Assembly (NCBI GenBank): GCA_905221605.1
Contig: CAJNDS010002187.1
Coordinates: 297,501-361,500 of the forward strand
Source of the DNA: Symbiodinium natans
Taxonomy: Eukaryota; Sar; Dinophyceae; Suessiales; Symbiodiniaceae
Direction of reading: 5' to 3'
Length of the DNA stretch: 64,000 bases
Shown: one piece after another, positions 9,270 to 23,400 of the stretch
Layout of the letters: each line of letters opens with the position of its first letter
Numbering within the stretch: the first letter of the stretch is position 1
Program-made: the position numbers and the translations under genes
The notes under the pieces: model-generated
What the model saw: only the letters and a program-made list of their open reading frames with translations
Told to the model about the DNA's origin: nothing
The model's database searches: none

Positions 9270-12200
9270 GCCCAACCCCCGGGCTGTACTAGGGTTTAGG
9301 GTTAGGGTTTAGGGTTTAGGGTTTCGGGTTTAGGGTTTAGGGTTTAGGGTTTAGAGTTTAGGGTTTAGGGTTTAAGGATGGACTACGGGCGGCGTTATGG
9401 GGTAGAAAGGGCTCTGGGTTCCCTAAGCCCTATGCCCTTAACCCTGGTTCGCAAGAGGAAAAAAGGTCCCAACTGTTCAGTGTCCTACCCTGGAGGTTTT
9501 GTCGCTTGTCCCGTGAGCTCTGACGACTTTAACTCCTAAACGTAAACGGGCCTAAACCCTCTAAACCCCCTAGATGAGCCCCCTAAACCCCCTAAACCCC
9601 GTAAACCCCGTAAACCCCCTAAACCCCAAAAAACCCTGAACCACATGAGTCTCTTCCTTCTTTTAGAAATCGGAGCAAGGGTGTGCTATAAGCCCGAGTA
9701 AAGCCCGGGAGGTTGGAGAAACACCCGAAAATTTTTAGCAAACCCTAAGCCCTAAGCCCTAAACCCCTAAGCCCTACACCGGGGGGCTCTGCGCCCTTGC
9801 GTGCTCAGAGAGCCCTCAGTTCGACACTAAGTTTGGGCGAGGTGTCGGGTTTGCAAGGGTCCCAAATGGTACCCTTTTCCCCACGTGTGGCCTATTTAAG
9901 CCGGACGCACATTCTGGTTTGCGCAGGGGTTCGGGGTTTGGGGCTCTTGGGGTCCTAGTGAGGCCTTCTTTCTGAGACCAAAACTTCCGCAACGTTCCGA
10001 AGCCAGGCTTGTCATGGGGCAGTAGCAAGGACCCCGTGTAGAACCTGAAGGTACGGAAGCCAAGCAACCTAAATGCTTCAAAGCGGGGAGGGAGAACCTT
10101 AAACTCGAAACCCTAAACCCTAAAGCCTAAACCCTAAACCCTAAACCGGAGCCCTGCGACCCAAACCCCAAAAGGGTTTGAGCTTAAGTTTCACACCGAA
10201 GAACCCGGCACCTGTGCTTGAGGTTCAGGGCGAACGGCAAGTGGGGCTACATGTGCAGTGATTAGATGCCTTTACAAACCCCCAACCCCGAACCCTGCCT
10301 TGGACCCTGAACCCCGAATCCACACGCCCTAAAGACCTATAAGCCCAAGCACCCTCCATCGTCAACGCAACGCTGAGCCCTGCAGGCGCATGGACTCCAT
10401 GTTGCGCACGGAGGTGGGTCAGGGTTTAAGCAAGGGTTTAGGGCTTGGGGCTTAGGGGCTTAAACAAGCGTAGGCCAAACACAGATCCGCCGAGGGCAGG
10501 CCAAACGCAGAGCCTCAAAAGCCCAAGAGCTGTCCCTAGGCAACGAGGGCGAACTGTTGTCGTATCCGCTTGGTGTCACCGTGCTGGAAGTGTGGAATGA
10601 TGAAACAGGCCCTAGATTCAGACTTGAAGACGTAGCCATCATCCTTTTGAACACTCTATTGAATCATGACACCCACTCCATCCCTTCGTCTGAATGCCCA
10701 GAGGCCACGAAAGGGTCTGACTAAAGCCTGAGCCCTAAAGCCCAGACGTCGAACTGAAGAGTAGGGTAGAACGTTTCGGTTCAGGACATTCAGAAAGGTG
10801 CCACGACAGTGACTCGTACATACTCATCGCAGGAGTGCCTTGCCCTTTCTCTTCCTGGTATCCAGAACCCTAAACCCCACACTCTGTAGCAAAAGCCCTT
10901 TCAATATTTCCTGAGCCTTGTTAAAAACGTACTTGAACCCTTAACCTGTATTCAGACTGGTGCGTCGGCAGACGTCTTCGGCAAGATCAAGACGTGGCTC
11001 GGATCCACATTGTGATGGTGACTCATCCGAGCGAAAGCCCCCCAAACTCTGAACCCCCCCAAGCCCTCGTCAACGACTCCTTGACAGGGGTAGGTTTGCA
11101 CGTGTTTTTTGTTCCTTATCACCCTTAATCCCCTCTAGAATCCTTATAGAGCCGTAACATGTTTCATGTTTATGGGGCCCCCAAAACTACTCCAGTTATG
11201 CCCAAATCGCTAGGGGCCTCAGCCTCACAAATGCCCAACCGTTTAGGGGGGACGGGGGGGGGGGGTTGGGGGCTTTGGGGGGTTTGAGGGCAGGGTTTAG
11301 GGTTTAGGGTTTAGGGTTTAGGGTTTAGGGTTTAGGGTCTAGGGTTCAAAGGGTTAGGGTTTAGGGTTTAGGGTTTAGGGTGTAGGGTTTAGGGTTTAGG
11401 GTTTAGGGTTTAGGGCCCTTGTCACTGAGGATGATAGAGGACATGATCACCACCATGAAGGAGAACCTCCAGGCTCCCCGAACCCCGGGGTTGGGGTGTT
11501 CAGGGTTTAGGGGGTTGAGGGGGTTGAGGGGGGGTTTGGGGGGTTTAGGGTTCAGGATCTTAGGGTTTAGGGTTTAGGGTTGAGGGGGTTTGGGGTTTAG
11601 GGTTTAGGGGGTTTAGGGGGGGCTACGGGTTTAGGGGGGTTTTGGAGGGTTGAGGTTTCAGGGCTTTCGGCCCTAAAGCGTTTGAGGCGGAACGCTTGCC
11701 TGGAGCCCAAACCTCTTGAGCGATCGGACGCAACTGCCGTGCTCCTCGCGGTTTTCGGGTCTAGTTTGGGTTTCGGGTTTAAGACTCGAATCCCACAACC
11801 CGGAGACCCCAAAGGGTTCATGATTGCGGTGCTGGATGCTGGCAATCAACAGCGTCCACGCACCAGGCCTTCTGAGTGAGCTTTAGAAGCAGTAGCTATT
11901 GAAGCCCTCAACCCTAAACCCTAAACCCTAAACCCGAAACCCTAAACCCCTATAAAGTGTCAGGCCGAAACCACGAAGAAGGCCTACTGTGACTCCGAGA
12001 TGGGCAAGGCCAGCGACAAGAAGGCCGGGTGCGGGCTTCGAGGGGGTCTTTGGGGTTTAGGATGAAAGGGTTTAGGGTTTAGGGCTTAGGGTTTAGGGTT
12101 TAGGGTTTAGGGCTTTTAGGGTCTCGGAGTTCAGAGGCTTAGGGTTGAGGGTTTGGGGCTCAGGAGTTTAGGAGTTTAGGGCCCGAACCCTCTGGAACCC

Positions 12201-15200
12201 TAAACCCTAAACTCTAAACCCTAAACCCTAAACCCTAAACCCTAAAGTTCCAGGTGCCTAAGTACCCAAAAAGGTATCCCCATGGAGCCCACAGAGATAA
12301 CCATCCTCAGGGGGCCCATATGGAAGTTTACGAAAATACGGGACCCTTAGGAGCGTCCCCAATCAGTAGGGTCCCCTGATAATAAGGACCCCAATAAGGT
12401 ACCCCCCCCCTCCCCCCCAATTTCGGAAGCCACCATATCCACCCAGTCACCCCTACGATGTCTGGGGAAGTTCTTGTAGTCCGAAGTCCTTAGAAAGCAC
12501 CGGGCGCTTCCCCAGTTCTTCGTCGGTAGTTAGGGCGGTCCGTGGTTCGGTGCCTCATACCCTGTCAGTAGAGCCCTCTAAGGATCTGGTGTAGAGTCTT
12601 CAAACGAGAAGCGAACACCAAATGCGTGAGAGTCTTTTCTCCGTTCTTCGACATGTGATGGATGAACGCTACCCTCCTTGAGAACCCTCAATGACGCCCT
12701 CCAACCCTTCAGGCCTCCACCTTCAACCCAAGCAACCCCTCTGCCTGTCCCCAAGAGGCTTCCAAGGAGGCAGACATGGACAGCGTCGGCCAATTGCCTC
12801 AGGAAAGTTCGGCAGCTCTTGTATGTTTATCTGCGATGCCCCAACTTCGGGTTCAGGGTTGAGGGCGCCCAGGCCACGCAAGAAGTCCTAGACTCATGAC
12901 TCATGGGAAGCGCTGTCCGTGTTGCATAAGGCAACGCTTTGACTGTGCGGGACTTGCGAATGCGCAGACCCTCTGCGATTCAGCACATGACTTGCAATTT
13001 GCCTCGTAAGCCCTCCAAGACGCCAGTTCCAAGCCACACCGAGCAGAGGCCGTTGGAGCATGTCCTGTTTGGAGTTTGGGGCTTTGGGTTTAGGATGGTT
13101 CGGGGCTTAAGTTTTCGGGGGGTCAAGCTTCATCCCTACACCCTACATCCTTGTTCAGACTCCTCCGGGTTGGTTGCGTGTAGAGGGGTTATGCCCTCCT
13201 CCTCTGCAGCACGCCCCTACCCGAAAACTGTGAAGCCACAAGCCCCAGAGCAACAAAAAAAACCCTAAAGCCCCAAAATCGTCCCGTAAACCCAGCGCCC
13301 CCAAGCCCCCCAAGCCTGAGCCCTGAAGGCTAGGAACCCTAATCCCTCAACCCAAAACCCAAACCCTAAGCCCTGATCCCTAAGCCCAAAATAGTTAATC
13401 CGAGGCACCAAGATCGATGCCGCGGCGACCAAGTCAGCCTCGTTGAAGAAGCAAGTGGCGACATGCCCAGTGAGTGTTTAGCTCTTGTGGGGATTTCGGG
13501 GTTAAGGGCTTTGGGTGTGTAAGGAGTGTAGGATCGACCATCGTCAATTTGCTGGAGGATCTTCTTTGAAGAGTGTGTAGTGTAGTGGTTCTACCAGCTT
13601 ACCGTTCAGGGTTGAGGGACTGGTAAAGGTTGATAGGGTTCGGGGTTCGGGGGGCTGCGGCTGATGGAGTTTGGGGTGTTAGAGTTGAGGGGCTGAAAGG
13701 GAGCCCTAAACCCTAAAACCTAAACCCTAAACCCTAAACCCTAAGCCCTAAACCCTAAACCCTAAACCCTAAACCCTAAACCCGAGAGACTTGGGGCTCC
13801 AGGGTTGAGGGGTTCGGCACCCGAAAAACCCCGAGGTCGACATCAACAAGGAGCTGGTGGTGCTGGCCGAAACCGAGGCCCACCTGTAGCCCTAAACCCT
13901 AAACCCTAAACCCTAAACCCTAAACCCCAAACCCTAAACCCTAAACCCTAAACCCTAAACCCTAAACCCTAAACCCTAAACCCTAAATCCTAATCCCTAA
14001 ACCCTAAGCCCTAAACCCTGAACGCTGAACGCTGAACCCTGAACCCTAAACCTTGTAAACTGTAAACCGGCCGCAGGTCAAGGGCTCGAGGTGTTGCCGC
14101 TGTTGGGGTTTGGGACTCTGTTGGGTTGCTGTTAAGGAAGCCAAACAACATCACCGCAACTGGATTTGGGGTTTCTTGGGGGGGTTCCCATCCGGAAAAT
14201 CCTGGAGGGGTGTTGAGTGACGCGAAGAAGAATGGAAAGGAGCTTGCGCTACCGTGGTTCAGATGCATACTGGCCTACTGAACTTGATTTAGCCTAAGTA
14301 GCAAAAGAAGTAATATATGTATATATATATATATAGATATACATACATAGAGATGTGCACATTCATATGTATATACATATATATACACATGTATATAGTC
14401 GATATAGATGGGCGTAAAGGTGATTTGGCCGGCTTCGTGGGACCTGGGACCAGGCGAACATGACCAAGCTGCGCCAGGAGGAGAAGTCCCTGCGGGGGCC
14501 GTGGCCGTTTTGGCTTTGGGGGAGAACAGTTTGAGGGCTCTCAGTTTTGCAGGGTTTAGGGTTTAGGGTTTAGGGTTAGGGTTTAGGGTTTAGGGTTTAG
14601 GGTTTAGGTGGTTTAAAGTTCAAGTGCCTTAAGGGGCTTTGGGTTTCAGGGTTTCCCTGCTCCAAGTCTTTGGGGCCTGAAGCCCTCAACCCCAAACCCG
14701 CAGCTGAGAGGCATCCCGGAGGTGATTCCGCGCCTTCTCCCAAAAGCCTGAAAGCTTTCAGGAACCCACTCGGAACCCAGCAATTCCCAAAGGATAAAAA
14801 CCCCAAAGCCTCGAACCCGAAAGCCCTCAAACCTCAAAGCCGACATCATAAAAGCGGGGATGTTCTCATGGAACTACTAAGAAAATGGGATACGCTTCTT
14901 CTTCGGTAATCAGTTGTGGAATGGATCCAGGCATAAACGGGGCAGAGTCAAGAGGCTAGTAGTCCTAGCGACACTTGGGACCCTGAGCTCTAAATCCGAC
15001 ACCTGCCTTTTTCATGGGCGTTTCAGCCTGGTTTGCACCCTTCCACCCCTAAAAGCCTTCAAGCCCTGAGCCATGTGGGGATGAAAAAGGAAGAAGCAGA
15101 AAAAGGCTTATGGGTTTAGGGTTTAGGGTTTAGGGTTTAGGGTTTAGGGTTTGGGGCCAACCCGGTCCGTGCCCCTGCAAAGTGGGACCGAATCTCGCGC

Positions 15201-18200
15201 TGGTCGAGTTCACCTTGACTAGAGCCCAGCCCTACCTGACAGCCCTGAAGTCCTAAACCCTAAACCCTAAACCCTAAACCCTAAACCCTAAACCCTAAAC
15301 CCTAAAGACCCTAAACTAAAAACCCTGAAGCCCTAAGTCTCCTGGTGCCCCTGAAGGGTGAGGAGCCTCCTAAATCACCCCAAAACCCGAAAGCAAAAAC
15401 CCGAAACCGCCAAAGGTTCGCCACAAAGGAGCCCGAGACCATGAAGGGCATGGAGGGGGTGAAGACGGCGCTGAGGCCCTTCTCCAGGGCGGGGGTTTAG
15501 GGTTTAGGGTTTAGGGTTTAGGGTTGGGTTTAAGCTTGAATCCTACAACCCCGAAACCTCCAGGCAAGAAGGCCCTTTTTCCCCCTATAGCCCTGAACCC
15601 CTAAACCTCTCAACCTCTAATCCCCCTGACCCCCTTAAAGGCATTGCAGGGCGTTGACGGTTTACGGCCCAGGGGTAAGATTCTGACATGAGAGTGCCCC
15701 TGGATCCAAGTCGAGGCTTTTGGGTTTAGGGATTCGGGTTTAGGGGGTTTAGGTTTAGGGCTTAGGGTCCGGGTTTGGGGGGAAGCTTGTGTTGAGTGAT
15801 GCCCTATACATTGGCCCCATGTACCACAGTAGCCCAGAACATAACCTCTGAGGGCCCCCTAAACAGGTCCTGACTTCCGTCTACTTTGGGTAGGGGTTGA
15901 GCGGGTTTTTGGTGGCATAATGCACCGGAAAGCCCCTATACTCGAAACTGCCAGAACCCCGAATCCCTACACCCTGACAAGGGTTTTCTGGAGGCCTCTC
16001 AAAAGAGCTGTCTAAGGATTAGGACTTAAGCCTATAAGGTTCCCCTTATCTCACAGTCCTGAATAGGGATTATCATAGCGGGCACGAGAATCCCCATTAA
16101 GGACTGCTAGTATAAGGGGGAACATCCCGACTTACACCCTTTTCGGGCTAAAGCTCTGTCCAGAAGTGGGCACCGCTGCGACAGCAGTGGGAGCCGAACT
16201 AGTGCTTCGATCGACAGAACTCATCTTCTAGGGTTCTTAAGGGAGTATTAGGGAACCTTGGGTTACATACCCGACATACCCTTGAGCCCCCTTCCCTCCC
16301 TTAAGAACCTCAGACATTCACAGCGCCTCCGTAGACTTGGACTTCTGCAACCAAGCAGGCTAGCCCTATTTGAAGCACTAAGCTTGTTAAAAAACCCTTG
16401 CATAGGTCCTTCATAAACTTAGTTACCACTCTAAGCCCTAAAGCCCGAAGCCCTTGGCCCTAAACCCCTCAACCCTAAAAACCCTAAACCCTAAACCCTA
16501 AACCCCAAACCCTAAACCCCTCAACCCTAAACCCCAAACCCCAAGCCCCAAACCCCAAACCCTAAAGCCCTCGGCCCGTGAACGGCCCTCTTCCCAGCTG
16601 CCCCTTGGGGCCCCAGGACGCTGCGGGACTTCTACAAGGACTCCGGAGTCGAGGTGGGGGGGGGGGAGGGTGGGGTTGGGGTTTGGGGTTTGGGGTTTAG
16701 GGTTAAGGGTTTAGGGTTTAGAGTTTTGGGTTTAGAGTTTTGGGTCTAGGGTCTAGGGCTTAGGGTTTAGGGTTTATGGTTGAGGGTTGAGGGTTTAGGG
16801 TTTGGGTTTAGGGTTTAGGGTTTATAGTTTTAGGGTTTAGGGTTGTCGCACCAGGGCATGCTCTAATCGGCACTTTAGGGTTTCGGGTTTGGGGGTTTAG
16901 GCATGAGAGGGCCGAGTGTTTGCTAGCTAGGACCTTGGAATAGCCTGGATCTGGATAATATTTTTAAATGTATGTAAACACATACAGTGATGATGTTGAT
17001 TAGTTAAAATCTTGATATATTCTATGATTTAAACTATATTCCAATCTCGGTCATGGCTTGCGGAACACAGTCCTGATCCCTAAGCCCTAAACCCCAAACC
17101 CTAAACCCAAAACCCTAAGCCCTAAACTCTAAACCCCAAGCCCTAAGAACCTAAACTCCTGAACCCTAAACCCTAAACCCCGAAACTCCGAAACTCCCAG
17201 ATGCTAAGCTTCCGAAGTCCTTGTTAGCCTTCTAAGCCCTAAACCCAGCCACAAGTCGCAACAGGTCACCTCCGGCGAGCGGAAGGGCGCCGCGGGAGGC
17301 CGTTGTGGGGTTTATGGGGTTCAGGGTTTAGGAGGTTTAGGGTTTAGGGTTTAGGGTTTTGGGTTTAGGGTTTAGGGTTAAGGGTTTAGGGTTTAGGGTT
17401 TCGGGTTTGGGGTTTAGGGGGCCGAGCAATAGCTGAGAACACGTCCCGGTTCTACGTAGCGATAGATAGATAGAGACATAGATATTGATATAAATTATAT
17501 ATATATATATAGATAGATATAGAAATAGATATAGATGTAGATATAGATATAGATATAGATATGGATATAGACATATAATTATTTATATATACACGGGTTT
17601 CCGAAAATGGGTGTCGGGATACCCCAGTTTTGCGAAGTACCCACACATATATTCTCTCTTTCGCTCTTCATTCATGTGGTTAGGCACTCTCAGAAGGTTT
17701 TCATGGGTTTCAGTGGCCTAGTCTCATTATCCCTGTCCGTTGGTTAAAACAGAAGCTACCCAAAGCAACCCTAAGCAGTAAGACGTCAGCCCTCAACCCT
17801 CAACCCTAAACCTCAAACCTGCACCCCGAAGCCCTATGACCCAGATGAAGTCAGCGGGTACCGTGTTTTTTTTTGTGATTTTTTCTGTTTTGTTTTTTTT
17901 TTGTTTTTTTTCCTGTTTTTTTGTCAAATGTAAGGCACGAAAGAAAGGAAGGAAGGCAGGAAGGCAGGAACACAGGAAGAAAGAAAGAAAGAAACAAAGA
18001 AAGACAGAAAGGAAGGAAGCAAGAGGAAGGAAACATAAGGAAACAAAGAAAGAAAGGCAGGAATAGAAAGAAAGACTGCAAGAAAGAAAGAAACACAGGC
18101 AGGAATAGAAAGAAAGATAGAAATAAATACAGAAAGAAAGAAAGGCAGGAATAGAAAGAAAGACAGAAAATCAAGAAAGAAAGAAAGAAAGGCAGGACTA

Positions 18201-20363
18201 GAAAGAAAGACAGAAAGAAAGAAAGACAACAAATAAAGAAAGAGAGAAAGCAAAAAGGAAAGGCAGGAATGGAGGAAGAAATAAAGGAATAAGGAAAACA
18301 CAAGAAAGAAAGAGAGAAACAACGACAGCAAGCAAGCAAGAAAGAAAAAACAACAAAGGAATGAACAGAGGAATAAAGTAAAGAAAGAAATACAGCAAGA
18401 CAGAATAATAACATAAATAAAGAAATAAAGGAAGGAAGTGAGGAAGAAAGAAAGGAACAAAGAAAGAAAGAACGATAGAAAGAAATCAAGAGAGCAAGAC
18501 AGCAATAAATACCGAAAAACACGAACGAAATACATAAAACAAAAAAAGAAAGAAAGGAAGAAAGGAAGGATGGAAGGAGTTTAGGGTTCCGCTCGCTTCG
18601 CACGTTCTTGGTTGACCCTAAAGACCCTACGCCTTAAACCATAAACCCTAGACCCCCAAAACCCGTATGTGGAACCTGTGAGGATACAACAAACACCCTT
18701 CGGCACAGCGGCCGGGCAGTAGTAAACCCGAAGGATTTAGGTTTGTAATTAGGGTTTAGGGTTTGAAAGGTAAGGGATTACGGCTCTAGCCGGGGTCCGG
18801 TGTTGTTTTTGCCTAGCTGTTAGATCAAACAAATCCCATTTGAAAACTATTGTGTTTGCAAATGGGGGGGGCTGCACCCCCCCCAACCCCCCCGCTTTTT
18901 TATAAGCCGCCCAAGCGTGCTTCTGGTTCATACGAATCCCTTGCAAAACTCATCTTGCGGGATTGTGTCTGCAAATGGGGAATTCCCGGTGTGCAAGCGT
19001 GCTTTTAGTCTTTAGTTCAACGAATCGCTCCCAAAACTCATTTTGCGAACATCGCTTTGCAAATGGGGGGGGGGGGAGTGGGGGGCCCCAAACCCCCCCG
19101 GCTTTTTGAAGGCGCGCAAGCTTGCTTTAAGACAATAAGAATCCCGTCCAAACCCATCATGCGAGCACCATGTTTGCATTATTTTTTTTGGGGGGGCGGG
19201 GTTGCTACCCCAAGGGTCATTAGATGTGGTCAGGTTCCGGACATGCGGTACCGCTGAGGAGCCTGCGGAAGCTGAAAACCAGCAAAATTCACCAAAAAAA
19301 CCAGGAAAATACACAGAAAAGAATTCCAACCAGAGGAGGAGGATAGGCAGAACCAGAGGGCATGTTCAGAAAACCAAAAGAAAAGCAAGGAAAAACAAAA
19401 AAAATCACAAAAAAAAAACCAGAAAAATTGACAAACAAAATCCTCGCTCCTGAAGTCAGCCCTAAATTGGAGCAATCGCTTGGGGCTGGCACCGCCAGCA
19501 TGCAGCCTCCCTTTGTAGACATGCCGCTCGTAGCAGGGTTTCGGGCCTAGGGGTGACAGGGTTACCCCTGCCCATGGCATAAAGATCCCATACATGTCGG
19601 ATGATAGCCATAGGGTTCACACGCTCTAGGCTTGGAGTGCTTTAGGGCCTACAGGGTTTAGGGTTTTCGGGTTGTACCTGGCCCTGCCCAGGCGTGATTT
19701 CGCGCCTCGAGGCATGCTGGGTGTGCTTTTTGGGTGCAGGTTCTTTGGCGCTGAGTGGGCATCTGCCCTAAACCCCAAACTCTAAACCCTAAAGCCTTAA
19801 ACCCCTAAATCCTAAACCCCTTGCAATAAGACAGTCTTGCCAAGGAGTCCTTGGAGTGTAGAGGGTTCGGGTTTAAGGTTTTGGGATCCCCCCTCCCCAA
19901 GATCAAGCCTCCTTGACCTCACAGGGTGTGTGGCTTGGCGGTTTAGGGTTTAGGGCCGTTTCGGGTTTAGGGCCGTTTCGGGTTTAGGGTTTAGGGTTTC
20001 GGGTTTAGGTTTAGGGTTTAGGGTTTGGAGGCTTTAGGGTCTAGGCTGTGGTGAGGGTTCAAAGGTTACGCTGCAGTGGTTGCCCTTTTGGGCCACTGTA
20101 GGGGTCTAGGGTATTCAAAGTCAACCATTTGTGCGGTTGATAGGGTGTTTGCGGAGCACGTTGAGAGTTCCCTGCAGGGTGCTCAGATTAGACCTGTCAT
20201 GCTGGGGACATGCTTCGGAAGGTGAACTGTGTGGTGTCTTCCTTCTTGTATTTGTTTTCCTCTCTCTCTCTCTCTCCCACACTCTTGCTCTCTCTCTCTC
20301 TCTCTCTTCTGCTTCTTTGTGTCTGTCTATATATTAATATCTATCTATCTATCCATCCATCCA

Positions 20364-20401
<38 letters not shown>

Positions 20402-23400
20402 GCCCCTTTAGCAGTGTTTAGCTGGCACTTGGGTTTGAGGATGCTGAGCCTTCCCTCAACCCTGAACACCTAAACCCTAGACCCCAAGGCTGAAGGTCAA
20501 GAGCATTCAACCCCACACCTTCCACCAGCCGAAGCCCATTTCGCTGCAGGACGTGGAGGCCGACATGGCCATGAGTCTGAGCCAGATGTGCTCCGGTCAG
20601 CATGAGTTAGCCCGAAGCCCTAAGCCCTAAGCCCTAAGCCCTAAACCCTAAGCCCTAAGCCCTAAGCCTAAACCCTAAACCCTAAACCCTAAACCCTAAG
20701 TTTTGGCGGACAGGTTTCGGCCTAGATCAAAAATCGCGGGCTCTCTTGGAACCTGAAACGGAAGAGTCGCAACAAGGTTCCATCATGTCGACCCGCCGGC
20801 AATTGAGAGCATCCGGGGTTATGGTAGACGTATCGTATGGACTGAGCCGTCACAATACCCTCAACCCCCAAAGCTACACAGCAACCAAGAAAGAGGGCCC
20901 TGATTTAGAGTCATTCGAGACCGGAAAGTTTAGAGGCCCTAAGCCCAAACCTTCAAGCCCCCAACAGAAGCCCTAATCATGAGGCCCTAATCCCTGAACC
21001 CCAAACTTTAAACCCTAAGCTCTAAACTCTAAACCCTAAACCCCAAACCCTAATCCTTGACCCCAAGCCTTAAACCTCCCAGAAAACTCAGTCAGAATCT
21101 TCCGCCCAGGCGCTCCTCAGAGACGACGGTCTGCACCCCAGAAAGGTTTAGGGTTGCGGGTTTAGGGTTTAGGGTTTAGGCTGGAGGGTCTACAGTGCTT
21201 AGAACTTAGGCTTCTAGGGGGCTTAGGAGTCAGACTTCAGCGTCGACGACTTAGGTGCAGGGTTTAACCCTAAACCCTAATTAAACCCTAAACCCTAAAC
21301 CCTAAACCCTAAACCCTAAACCCTAAACCCCTACAACTCTATAACCCTAAAACCTTAAACGCCACCAACCTTGGGGTTGACTTAGACGTTCTGAGCCCTA
21401 AGTATAAAAAATAGATGACAGGCATGTGTTCTGGGCCCGGCTCGCAGTGGTTGTGGATAAGGTTCGGGATTCTTCGTGCCCTGAACCCTAAACCCTAAAC
21501 CCTAAACCCTAAACCCTACACCCTACACCCTAAACCCTAAACCCTAAACCCTAAACCCTAAACCCTAAACCCTAAACCCTAAACCCTAAACCCTAAACCC
21601 TAAACCCTAAACCCTAAACCCTTTTCAGGGCCTGTCGCTTATGAGGTTTCCGGTTCCCTTTTGCTTGCGGGAGGCCGAGATGGGCTACAAGAAAGACATG
21701 CAGGACATGAAGCTCGAGCGGACCCAGAAGGATTGGGGAGTCAAGTCGGGCTTGGGGTGGAGGGTCCTGAGTGCCGAGGTGGCCTGGGAGTCAGGTGCAA
21801 GGGATGAACGCAAGGTCTCCTAAAACAGCTAGTTTGGCAGTCTCTGAGGCCCCTGAACCCTAAACCCTTGACGTCCGTATATGGTCAGGCATCTGGCGTG
21901 TCCACCCTCCGCCCCCCCCTCCCCCCCCCCCATAAACCCTAGATCCGGCAGTGGCTCTCCCGAATTTCGGGCTTTTTGGATCAGAGCTCATGCCATTGCC
22001 GCAGCGTGCCGCCCGTTTGCGTCTTGGCCTGGTTGGGGTTATCTTGGGTTTGGGTCTTTTTGGAGCTTTTTCGTTTTTTTTCCGGCATCTGTAGGGGCTG
22101 TTTGAGGGTATACAAGGGCCTTTGTGGCTTGCAGGTGGCATCTAGAGAGTCGGGCACGCTAGCAACAATGCTCGTTGTAACAGAGCATCTCGTAAGCATC
22201 TCGTAAGCTCCTCTTCCAAACCCTAAACTGTAGACCATGGTGAATACTACGGGACTGCTTTCAAGAGGACCTTCTACTAACAGAGGCTAATTTAGAAATC
22301 TCCGGTGGGGCTTGCAGGGATATTGACCAAGGTTTCGGGTCAAGGGTCTATGCTTTCGGGCTTTCGGAAGTTGAGGCCAGCACGAAAAGTCCTTGAAGCC
22401 GGTCGACCCCTTGTGCACCATGGTGCCCATCATTACCGGCTTACCGTTCATCACGCATCTGGGCCTGCAAAGCCCCCGAAACTCTTACTGTTGGTTAGGA
22501 GGGAATGGGGGACTACGGTAACATTTTTCCCGCTATGTAATCTCTTTAAGGGAATATAGATATATATGTATACATAGATATATATATATATAGGGGGAGA
22601 TATGTATTCTATGTACCTTGTTCCCCCATTCCCTCCTAATGTAAGAGTTTGGGTTATATGAATGGCCCTTGGCCCCCTCCGTCCTAAGTGAAGTATTCGA
22701 AACCCCGAAAGAAACCCAACAGCAATACTATCCCTGTATTCCTGTCATTGAAGCTTCCAGTGCAACCTCAAGGGTTTATGGTTTGAAGTTTGGGGTTTAG
22801 GGTTTAGAGTGATCCTTGGGATAGAGTTGAGCGATAAGAACAGGATTTGATTGTTTCTTGGCCCAAGCTCTTGCAGAATCTGAAAATTTCAGACATGCCA
22901 GGAAATTCCTAACCTGAACCGCCAAACCCTGGACGCTTCTTGAGCTCTAAATCTGCAGGTATAGCTTGCTGGTGCTTGGCTTTCTATGTGCTTGCGCTGT
23001 CTTCGTGAAGTGCCATCAGTGTTGCTGAACCGCACCTTAGAGTTCAGGGCTCAGGGCCAGACTTGCAGACTAAATTGCAAACGCTGAAGGCTACACCAGG
23101 CCCTGGAATCCACGTACGCTAAAGCGCACCAAGCCCTGAAGGCCCAGCCCCAAGCCATCCACCCGTAATAACTTCCAAAGCCCTGAGCTCAAAGCTTACA
23201 AGCGGGGCCACTACTCTTCGAACGGTCCAGGGACAACGAGACAAGACTTGGTGTATCCTGTTTTTGTGCAGATCCAGGCTGGAGCAATAAGCAGACGGGC
23301 GTCTCCGCAGGGGTCAGATTTCGCGAGGTGTGCCGGTTCGCATCAATGGCTTCTTTGCTCTTTCTCCTCAGTGCCTTCAGCTTCATGGCAAACAACTCTG

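Noticed and set aside
17851-18603. 250-codon minus-strand frame and several overlapping frames
   Set aside because: Phe/Leu/Ser- or Lys/Arg/Glu-rich translation of the polypurine tract; composition follows the repeat, with no domain.
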